Shown here piece after piece: positions 1 to 6,169 of a stretch of DNA of 18,570 nt. The stretch comes from Gammaproteobacteria bacterium (lineage in GTDB: Bacteria; Pseudomonadota; Gammaproteobacteria; Steroidobacterales; Steroidobacteraceae), in the NCBI GenBank assembly GCA_028293725.1, contig JAQGOE010000208.1, forward strand, positions 1 through 18,570, given 5' to 3'. Each line of letters starts with the position of its first letter. The stretch's first letter is position 1. The notes below the pieces were generated by a model, which saw only the letters and a program-made list of their open reading frames with translations, made no database searches and had not been told where the DNA came from. The position numbers and the translations under genes were made by a program.

Positions 1-473
1 ATGGGCTGACCGTCCGCCCCCAATTTCACGCCGAACGGCATGGCTACAAAGGCGTGGGGCCTGTTAGTTCCTACAACGCGAGCGTCCATAATTGACCGCC
101 GTGGGTGGAGTTTTAGGAGGGTTGACACGACGAAGCAGGGCAGCGACGGTGCCTCGTCGAAGCCCCTGAAGCGCTGCCATCCCGAGATCTATGTTGCAAT
201 GCGGCAATTCGAAACCTGGTCAGGCTCGTAGGGGGCAACAACCAACGTGCTGGACTGACGGCGCCCACGGCTGCAGCGACTTTGTAACGTTCGGGCCGGG
301 TGGCCGCCGGTGATACTCGGAAGTACAAGGGGAAGGTACTCTTATCAGGCATTACTCTCCAGCGCCGCAACCACCACGGCCGCTGTAGCCAGAATGAGCT
401 ACCTCGCTGGGCCGTAATCTGATTCATCATGGCTTCGGACCACGACCTCAAAACGGACTTCAGGGAGAACTCT
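1..473. other. No recognisable gene upstream of the TIR gene
   Basis: I see no convincing gene on either strand here. The short open frames give low-complexity, arginine- and serine-rich translations of the kind produced by shadow frames in GC-rich DNA. A TTGACA hexamer at 122-127 has no matching -10 box at normal spacing. The promoter of the TIR gene presumably lies in this stretch, but I cannot place it. The stretch may hold sequence decayed beyond recognition, as in the region after the TIR gene. Confidence 0.5.
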
Positions 474-1925
474 ATGTCGGCTCACAAGTTAACAGTATTC
501 CTGAGCTACGTGAGCGAAGACCAGAAATTCGCGGATGCCATAACAATACGGATCGCCAACTCCTTCAAGCGCGCCGTCGACCTGAAGTACATGTCGCAAT
601 TCCCTCTGGGGGCAAATTTCCGCAGCCTGATTGACCAGGCCCTGGATAGCGCCGACATCCTGTTGGTCATCGCCACCGGACACGAAAAATTGAGTCATAG
701 CTTCACCGGTTACGAAGTGGGTTATTTCAGGAAGTCGCAACAAACCAGGAAACACATCGACGAAAAACGCGGTATCGACAGACTGATCATTCCCGTCGCG
801 ATGCTTGCCGATATTCCAGCCACCCTGGCGGATATCGAGGGAATAGGAATCGCTGAAACCGATCGGTTCCTCGTCCATCCGGAAATAGCGGGAAAGACCG
901 GCGCTGATAAGCAGGATCCATTTTTCGAGTTGCTGGTCAGGATTGACCGCATCCTGGACCAACTCGATCCCATTGAAAAAACAGCCGATCAACAATTTCA
1001 GGACTACTCTGACTACCGTGAGGAGGCCAGATTGTTTTATCTCGACCTGGTCAAGGTGATGAGCTCTTTGCCCTTGCGCAGAGAAATGCCGAAGACAAAA
1101 CTCACCCTGCGATTGCCAGCTGACTTCAGTTCGAAAGACGTAGAACTCGAGCGCGGGGTCGTCCTGTTGTGCAACGGTCCGACTGCAGGCATCCTGGAAA
1201 GGCAGCCTTCCGATCAATGGGTACCCTGGTCAGAGTTCTCGCCCCAGATCGGGCCGCAGGATATCGCACTGACCTGGAATGACGCGCTGATTTCCCTAGT
1301 GACATCCGCGGTGCGCGGCGACTTCGCGAATTCCGATCCGCTGGTCTTTTCGTTTGACCGGAAGAAACTTTTCCGACTCTTCGTTTCCAAGAGCACCACG
1401 TTCTTCGATCGCACCCGCGAGCTGGATATCTACGTCGTTGAAATCCTCCGCTACAGGGATGTCGGAGATCCGTTCACAACGTACCTGGCCAAGGCAATCG
1501 CGATAGCGCTGCGCTATCGATCGCTATTCCTGGAGGGCGGCAGTCCCTACGGTCCGGTTACCGCTCGATTCTGGAAGAAGGAGGAATGGAAGCCCATGAT
1601 GAGAGAAATGCTGCGGGAGCTGCGCTTGTTGCTGATGCAATCGCAGGAAGCGGAGCTCGGCGAGCGACGGCACCTGATAGAGCTGTACGGCGTCGATGCC
1701 GGCTCAATCGAAAAAGTTCTCGACATGGTCAAAACATGGTCCGACCAGAAGGCGGAGTTATACAAGTCGGTCGAATCCGTTCTTCTCGAATCCGACCCGA
1801 GCGAGGCAACATTCGACGTATTCCTGAAAACCATAGAAAAGTTCTGCACCCAGACGAAGGCCATCAATGTCGCATTTATCACCGCCGTCCTGGCAAGACT
1901 CGCAGGAGTGTTAAAAGTAGAATAG
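474..1925 (+). CDS. TIR-domain protein with unrecognised C-terminal domain (putative defence NADase)
   Basis: This encodes a protein of 483 residues, predicted cytosolic. The N-terminal 150 or so residues look like a bacterial TIR domain: a first beta strand with FLSY at residues 9-12, a second alpha/beta unit ending in SADILLVIATG, and then SFTGYEVGYF. The glutamate of that last motif (residue 81) sits where TIR NADases carry their catalytic Glu. The remaining 330 residues match no domain I can name; they are mixed alpha/beta, then mostly helical at the end. TIR proteins of this layout are often antiphage effectors that destroy NAD+ when a C-terminal sensor fires; that role is inferred here. 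I chose ATG 474 over ATG 429 because AGGGAG at 462-467 lies six bases before it. The gene is visibly less GC-rich than the right half of the window (31 of 60 G+C in 541-600, 27 of 60 in 721-780), which suggests transfer. No partner gene is adjacent. Confidence 0.8.
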   Translation: MSAHKLTVFLSYVSEDQKFADAITIRIANSFKRAVDLKYMSQFPLGANFRSLIDQALDSADILLVIATGHEKLSHSFTGYEVGYFRKSQQTRKHIDEKRGIDRLIIPVAMLADIPATLADIEGIGIAETDRFLVHPEIAGKTGADKQDPFFELLVRIDRILDQLDPIEKTADQQFQDYSDYREEARLFYLDLVKVMSSLPLRREMPKTKLTLRLPADFSSKDVELERGVVLLCNGPTAGILERQPSDQWVPWSEFSPQIGPQDIALTWNDALISLVTSAVRGDFANSDPLVFSFDRKKLFRLFVSKSTTFFDRTRELDIYVVEILRYRDVGDPFTTYLAKAIAIALRYRSLFLEGGSPYGPVTARFWKKEEWKPMMREMLRELRLLLMQSQEAELGERRHLIELYGVDAGSIEKVLDMVKTWSDQKAELYKSVESVLLESDPSEATFDVFLKTIEKFCTQTKAINVAFITAVLARLAGVLKVE

Positions 1926-1964
1926 TGACATCCCCTGACACCCGCCGTAGTCGTGATAGGGTAG

Positions 1965-2549
1965 TGGCGACGCCGGAACCACAGTCAGTGGTCACATGAA
2001 GAGGCTATGCACCTGAGGGATTATCGAGGTCCTCGTCTCTACCATCTGTGGCACCTTCTCTCCAACATGGACGGCCGGTCGCGCTATGCGATAGAAGATG
2101 TCGGGCCACTCGAGCCGATATTGGGGCCCGAGGTGACGGATGCGCGTTCCGGGACGGGCTCACACAGTTCTGGCGCCAATGGACGCCCACGCTCGAAAGC
2201 AACCGCCCGGCGGATCAGCACAACCTCATCAGCACCATCGACTGCATGGGGATTTGCAGTGTGTCGGTAGAAGCGAGGCGCGTGAGTCACCGGCCTGCGG
2301 GGCTCACTGCGGAGGAGGGCTACCCGGGCCGCGCAGTACGCCACGGTGGAGTTAAATGGCTTTCCCGGCTGGCTCGAGAAGCTCGCCCATCTCTGGCCTG
2401 CACAGGTTGCAGGGGTGCTTTTGCGCGAGGTACTCGCAGACATCGACAACCCGCGAGCTTTTCGATGGATCGGTTCCGTCATTCACGCGATCTCGAGGAG
2501 AGAGCCGAATTCCTATTTTACCCGCTATTCTTCCGTAGTATCCCGGTAA
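1965..2549 (+). pseudogene. Frameshifted remnant of a larger protein, family not identified
   Basis: Coding-like sequence jumps between two frames. Frame A is open from 1965 and reads sensibly to about 2140 (HLWHLLSNMDGRSRY, then VGPLEPILGPEVTDA). The sense then moves to the +2 frame (FRDGLTQFWRQWTPTLES, then NLISTIDCMGICSVSVEA). Near 2317 it returns to frame A (ATRAAQYATVELNGFPGWL, then VLLREVLADIDNP) and ends at a stop at 2547-2549. An extra G in the run at 2317-2319 would explain the second jump. Tryptophan-rich, amphipathic sequence spread over two frames is better explained by a broken gene than by chance. The piece resembles the later part of large uncharacterised proteins I have seen in accessory regions; that is recollection only. 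It lies directly after the TIR gene on the same strand, so the two may once have been neighbours in one system. Confidence 0.5.
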
Positions 2550-2912
2550 GGGCGCCGTCCGCGGCATGCAGGTGAATGGCCGTCGTCTCGATCCAGACGT
2601 GCGACTCGCTGGAGTCCAACGCGTGGCGACGATTTCGAGATGCCCTCGCTGCGTTCCTTCTATTCGCCTACTGGAAGAGGTAGGATTGGCCTCGGCTGTC
2701 CTGCGGCTCCTTGCTTTGACGAATCTTCCTTGATTTGCGAAAACGACCGTCCATTTGTTCGTGCCGCATCAGTGGCACGAGTGCCATCTCATGAGCTGCG
2801 CGAAACGCTGGAAAAGCATTCCGCGAGCGCCGGCCCACTAAAGGCCCCAGCGGTGCGCCGCTGTAACCAACCCCCACAGCGCACGTTAAACCGGAGTAAT
2901 TTGAATTTGAAT
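2550..2912. other. Gene-poor stretch with a 35-codon open frame and a small inverted repeat
   Basis: Nothing here is a convincing gene. A short frame at 2576-2683 (plus) ends in WRRFRDALAAFLLFAYWKR. It may be a last scrap of the decayed gene upstream, since it uses one of that gene's two frames. At 2759-2786 there is a compact cluster of inverted repeats: TCGTGCC and GGCACGA around an 8-base loop, and TGGCAC-GA-GTGCCA overlapping the right arm. It may be an operator for the gene starting at 2913, but no paired promoter boxes are clear. An open frame runs from 2640 into the next gene, but its first 91 codons look non-coding. Confidence 0.35.
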
Positions 2913-3527
2913 ATGACGCGCAGACTGACTAATCAGGATGCCTTCGACGGCGCAATGTTGAATTTACTCAATCAAGGGCATAGCTGTGTCAGCGCCAGCG
3001 GCCAGGCACGATACCGTGGACCGCGTGGAAAAAGCGCGATTGGCGCCCTGATCCCGGACGAATTGTACGTAGCCTCGATGGAGGGAAAAAACGTGCACTA
3101 TTTGCTCGCAGCGCGAGGACCGGAATACGACGCGCTGCGTGAGCGCCTCGGTAGCGTGACAGCCTCTTTGTTGGATGAACTGCAGGATCTCCATGATCGC
3201 ATCGGAGCATGCATGCCGAGTCTGTACAGACATCTTGCCGTGGCTGGCGCCCAGCGAATTGCTCACAATTTCAAGCTCTCCGTGCGGTTGGTGCATCGAT
3301 GTGCCACCTATATGCACTTACGGGGACCGCAGATCCTCTCAACGGCCGGCACCCGCGTGACCCCCGCTGCGACCCGTGCCGTCGACGTGGTCCCGCCCCC
3401 GACGCCAGCCCCGGAGCCCATGCAGTTGACGGAGCCCCCACAGAACGATCTCGACCTCTTCGCACGAGGCATCGCGAAAGCGATAGCCGCGGCGCGCGGC
3501 CTCGATCAGCCGGGTTCCCGCTCGTAG
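2913..3527 (+). CDS. Hypothetical protein of the GALIPDELY family with a proline-rich tail
   Basis: From ATG 2913 this gives 204 residues. Residues 1 to about 118 match a small uncharacterised protein family I recognise by pattern: a start like LTNQDAFDGAMLNLL, a central YRGP then AIGALIPDELY, then MEGKNV, and a closing helix pair with LLDELQDLHD. Nothing catalytic is visible, and the role of the family is unknown to me. About 85 further residues follow, including a basic helical part and a proline- and alanine-rich tail (PPPTPAPEP), longer than I would expect for the family. The start is inferred from the family pattern. GGAG at 2893-2896 is 16 bases upstream, too far for a good ribosome site, so translation may be weak or may start elsewhere in the open frame from 2640. 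Decayed genes flank it on both sides. Confidence 0.65.
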   Translation: MTRRLTNQDAFDGAMLNLLNQGHSCVSASGQARYRGPRGKSAIGALIPDELYVASMEGKNVHYLLAARGPEYDALRERLGSVTASLLDELQDLHDRIGACMPSLYRHLAVAGAQRIAHNFKLSVRLVHRCATYMHLRGPQILSTAGTRVTPAATRAVDVVPPPTPAPEPMQLTEPPQNDLDLFARGIAKAIAAARGLDQPGSRS

Positions 3528-3544
3528 TTTCGTTACTTCCCAGT

Positions 3545-3836
3545 CGTATCCCGATGGCGGCCTCGTGGCGACATGCACGAGCGCGCGATTTGAGCCCGTG
3601 CCGATGAAAACGAAATGCCCAGGTGGATTCGGGCGCAGGTTGATGGCGTCACGCGCTGCCGGTCTTCGAGGTCGCCGAGCTTGATGCGCACGGCGCGTTG
3701 CAGTAAAACACCGGGCGAGACGGAGGTGTCCGACCACAGATCCACGTAGATTACGATCGCCCCGTCAGTCTCGAGGGCTGGATCAGGTCCTGTTTCAGGA
3801 ATGTCGTCTTACCAATGCGCCGTACCCCGCCCGGGT
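3545..3836 (-). pseudogene. Remnant of a P-loop (Walker A) ATPase gene
   Basis: Read on the minus strand, 3828-3802 encodes G-V-R-R-I-G-K-T-T, a good Walker A loop, followed by FLKQDLI. One base seems to be missing just after it. In the next frame the sequence continues sensibly as PALETDGAIVIYVDLWSD, then SPGVLLQRAVR and KLGDLE. A third stretch, in yet another frame near 3628-3574, reads NPPGHFVFIGTGSNRALV, which suits a later beta strand of the same ATPase. The parts lie much closer together than in an intact ATPase, so internal sequence has been lost as well as frame. The family looks like the orphan AAA-type ATP-binding proteins with an RRxGKTTFL loop; what the intact gene did is unknown. 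It cannot make a working ATPase as it stands. It runs in the same direction as the membrane protein gene at 3898-4515. Confidence 0.6.
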
Positions 3837-3897
3837 GGTCTACAGGCGCTGCGCTGAATCACCCTGAGGCTCACCTGGTACACGCTGCTTCAGCTGC

Positions 3898-4515
3898 TCA
3901 ACCAGGTCCGCGCCCTAGCACTGTCTGCAAGTTTCGATATTGACTGTCTTGCAGCTCCGAAGATTCGTGCGTCCCGTGCTTCGCAGTCGCTCCACGGCGG
4001 CGCGATGCTTCAGCCAACAGAGGCAGCCGGTCGTGCGCGCGCTCCATCAACAACTTTGCGATGGCCTCGCGTGCTTCGGCCTTGCTGGTCCCGGGTGGAA
4101 ACTCGAAAGCCTCCGTCCGATCGAATGGGTTCTTGATCCGTATGGCCTCGCTGTCGGCCGAAGGCGCCGTTGGTGCTAGCTCCTCCCCGACACGGGCCAG
4201 CTCGGGATCGACTTTCTGGGCTACCTGAATCGGCTCTTCCCCGATCTGCCTGACGTACGTAATGCCAACCAACAACCCGACATGTAATAGAACGCGGACC
4301 AGCAGCCCGACCCGCCCGGTGCGCAGCGGCTTCCTGGATTGCTCGTTGCTCCCAAGCGATCTCTCCTGAGACGTTGGTAGCGGGGCGGCGTCGCTCTCGA
4401 GCGCTTTCGTCTCCTCGCCCTCCGCTGCGGTCTGCACCAGGACCTCCGTCTGCTCTGGAGTCCATTCGAATACAATAGGCTCCAGGTCGGAGTCGCTCTG
4501 TAATGACGTGCTCAT
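3898..4515 (-). CDS. Single-pass membrane protein of unknown function
   Basis: This gives 205 residues. An acidic, disordered N-terminal stretch (residues 1-65) is followed by one hydrophobic segment at about 68-88 (VGLLVRVLLHVGLLVGITYV), and then by a soluble C-terminal part. That part contains NPFDRTEAFEFPPGTS near residues 129-143 and a helix ending in MERAHDR. I have seen this NPFD-x-x-E-x-FEFP-x-GTS pattern in uncharacterised gammaproteobacterial proteins with one transmembrane segment; no function is known to me. The arrangement suggests an inner-membrane anchor with the C-terminal part in the periplasm, but topology is not certain. No clear ribosome site precedes ATG 4515. The last residues may be altered: a coding-like frame (DLVEQLKQRVPGEPQGDS) continues downstream in a different phase, so the C-terminus could be frameshifted. 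Confidence 0.55.
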   Translation of the reverse strand: MSTSLQSDSDLEPIVFEWTPEQTEVLVQTAAEGEETKALESDAAPLPTSQERSLGSNEQSRKPLRTGRVGLLVRVLLHVGLLVGITYVRQIGEEPIQVAQKVDPELARVGEELAPTAPSADSEAIRIKNPFDRTEAFEFPPGTSKAEAREAIAKLLMERAHDRLPLLAEASRRRGATAKHGTHESSELQDSQYRNLQTVLGRGPG

Positions 4516-4742
4516 GGGATAAGGATGACAAGAGACGGTTGTTGCCTCCAGCGAATTGAATCACCTTCCCCGCAGTCGCGAACAGGCGGAGTTCACCCTT
4601 CCGTCAGGGCCCTGAACGAGGAACAACAGACTTATGAATATGTGAACAATGGCTTCACGGTAACGCACGAGCCCTGTCAGCCTTTCCAGGGTTCACTTTA
4701 CTTAAGGCAGTGTCAGTCGAACCTTGTAATCAGCGCCCAAGC
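4516..4742. other. Short gene-free stretch before the hairpin
   Basis: I find no gene, promoter pair or RNA here. An open plus-strand frame from 4525 runs through it into the hairpin, but its translation has no family pattern. It could be the decayed front part of the fragment at 4772-5047. Confidence 0.3.
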
Positions 4743-4797
4743 CTGGACTTGCCCCGTCTATGCAGATATGAGCACAGACGGGGCAGATCCAGTCCAG
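4743..4797. repeat. Imperfect inverted repeat (long hairpin)
   Basis: The left arm is CTGGACT (4743-4749) joined directly to TGCCCCGTCT (4750-4759). The right arm is AGACGGGGCA (4776-4785), five extra bases GATCC, then AGTCCAG (4791-4797). All 17 arm positions pair, with a 16-base loop. No run of T follows on either strand, so it is not a classical terminator. It could be a remnant of an element end, a recombination or protein-binding site, or a structured RNA. It lies just in front of the HEPN-like fragment. Confidence 0.6.
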
Positions 4798-5047
4798 TAG
4801 GCTGAACGCGAACAAACGCGGTGAGCACGACCTGGAAAGACTTTTTGGGCGGCTACCAATCGATTTGCAAGACAAGTTAGCTGATACCACGGCCCATGAC
4901 CGAGCCACATTTAATACAAACATGAAGTTGAATGCACGAGCTTTCAATCAATGGCGCTACGTTCATGAATCCCTTGAACTGAGTGCTCAGGGAGGTCAGC
5001 CTGGATCAGACGCCGCGAGCTGCGCCTTTCCTTCGCTAAGAGGTTAG
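4772..5047 (+). pseudogene. Coding-like fragment, possibly the C-terminal half of a HEPN-like protein
   Basis: The plus-strand frame is open from 4772 to the stop at 5045-5047. It reads as credible protein from about 4802: KRGEHDLERLFGRLPIDL, then QDKLADTT, then LNARAFNQWRYVHES. The order HDL-x-x-LF, a spacer helix, and F-x-x-WRY-x-x-E is what I associate with the second half of HEPN-like helical proteins, which often occur in toxin-antitoxin or defence loci. No start codon with a ribosome site and no N-terminal half are present in this frame, so I call it a fragment. HEPN membership is an inference from pattern only. The tail after HES looks like random sequence, so the end may also be damaged. 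Confidence 0.4.
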
Positions 5048-5178
5048 TCAGAGTGACTACACTTGCGATAGTCAGGCGTGTGACGACTAAAACCGTAAGA
5101 CGACCGGTCGCCGGGCATTGATCAGCGAGTTCGGGCTTGCTTTACCGCAATCGGACGCGACAACCCGACGCACCCGAG

Positions 5179-5964
5179 TCAAGAGCTCGCGCGCGCACCC
5201 AATCGTTGCGACAGCAGCTCAGCTTTCCGCATAACAGCGCCGGAGATCTTGTCAAACTGGGCATCGAACGGTTTGCTGTAGCCCAGGGCCACCAGGGCGA
5301 GTGTCATAGCTTCCGAGTAATCGAACACCGGCACCGCGATACCACTAATCCCGGGAATGAAGTCGCTCGTGCGCGCGAAGCCGCGACGGCGCGTCAGGGC
5401 GATGAGCTGATCGACTTCGTCACGCGTAGTTGGAGTCAGCCCCTGCCGCTGCTGCTCCACCAGCTCCCGTTTCACGAAAGGTGCCGTCGTCTCAGTTGGC
5501 AGGAAGGCGAGGAAAGCCGCACCGGTGGCTGAGCGTGTCAGAGGCAGAACTGACCCAACACGCAGACTGGCCGACACCGGCGTATCCGCGCCGAGCCATC
5601 GCACGATTGTGGCGCCGTGGTTGGCCCACACCGCCAGCGCGACCGTCTGTCCCGTTTCCTCGCGCAACTCGGCCAGTGCAGGGCCGGACACCGTGACCGG
5701 CTCCAATCTGGCCAACGCCCCCAGGCCGAGATCCAGGGCGAAGGGTCCGAGGTCGTAGAGACCGGTATCTGCTTGTTGTTCCACGAGCCCCATGCGCGCA
5801 AAGCTGACCAGATATCGGTGTGCTTTGGCCGCCGGCATCTGCGCGGTCGCCGCAAGATCGCGCAGCATCTGTGGGCGCGCGGCTCGAGCGAGAGCCTGAA
5901 GAAGGCGGGCACCCACCTCAATGGATTGTATTCCGTGCTGGGTTTTGACTTTTCGTGAAGCCAT
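5179..5964 (-). CDS. IclR-family transcriptional regulator
   Basis: This encodes 261 residues. The N-terminal 70 or so residues form the winged helix-turn-helix typical of IclR proteins: GIQSIEVGARLLQALARAAR, then LRDLAATAQMPAAKAHRYL, then LVEQQADTGLYDLGPFAL. The rest is the GAF-like effector domain, with ETGQTVALAVW, LPLTRSATGAAFLAFLP, and a late GISGIAVPVFDYS motif usual near the ligand pocket. IclR regulators of aromatic catabolism respond to pathway acids and act as repressors or activators. It is divergent from the monooxygenase operon across about 200 bases, so it very likely controls that operon and itself. I start at ATG 5964, where MASRKVK leads directly into the DNA-binding domain. 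A GTG at 6042 would add 26 residues that look like untranslated leader. No strong ribosome site is seen for either start. Confidence 0.9.
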   Translation of the reverse strand: MASRKVKTQHGIQSIEVGARLLQALARAARPQMLRDLAATAQMPAAKAHRYLVSFARMGLVEQQADTGLYDLGPFALDLGLGALARLEPVTVSGPALAELREETGQTVALAVWANHGATIVRWLGADTPVSASLRVGSVLPLTRSATGAAFLAFLPTETTAPFVKRELVEQQRQGLTPTTRDEVDQLIALTRRRGFARTSDFIPGISGIAVPVFDYSEAMTLALVALGYSKPFDAQFDKISGAVMRKAELLSQRLGARASS

Positions 5965-6062
5965 GTCGTGTGAGCCGTTAGGGGCGTTCGCCGGGCGCGG
6001 ACTGTCTCTCCCGCGGCTGAAGTCTGCACACGGGAGCCGCACCCAGGCAATGGCGATGACCC

Positions 6063-6107
6063 TTGCAGAGCAGACTTATGGATAGTATAACGAATTTCGC
6101 AATTCGT
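6063..6107 (+). promoter_or_regulatory. Candidate promoter and IclR operator for the monooxygenase operon
   Basis: TTGCAG (6063-6068) and TATAAC (6086-6091) are separated by 17 bases and form a plausible sigma-70 promoter pointing at the oxygenase gene. An inverted repeat ACGAATT-TCGC-AATTCGT (6090-6107) starts at the last bases of the -10 box and covers the expected start site. An AT-rich palindrome between an IclR gene and its divergent target is the usual setting of an IclR operator, and this position would suit repression. A perfect TATAAT also reads leftward at 6114-6109 but lacks a -35 partner. The assignment is inferred from position and symmetry. Confidence 0.5.
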
Positions 6108-6169
6108 AATTATAGGTCGCGTTCAGCTCAGCCGCAGCGAGCGCGATCACCTCATGGCAGGAGAAAAGA

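Noticed and set aside
122..127. TTGACA box as promoter for the TIR gene
   Set aside because: No -10 like hexamer at 15-19 bases downstream, and the gene start is 350 bases away.
489..1217. Long minus-strand open frame (242 codons) opposite the TIR gene
   Set aside because: It lies wholly within the TIR gene, has no family pattern, and the plus strand has a clear domain and ribosome site.
2084..2482. Minus-strand open frame of 132 codons
   Set aside because: Its translation is arginine- and serine-rich without pattern. The plus-strand remnant explains the coding signal better.
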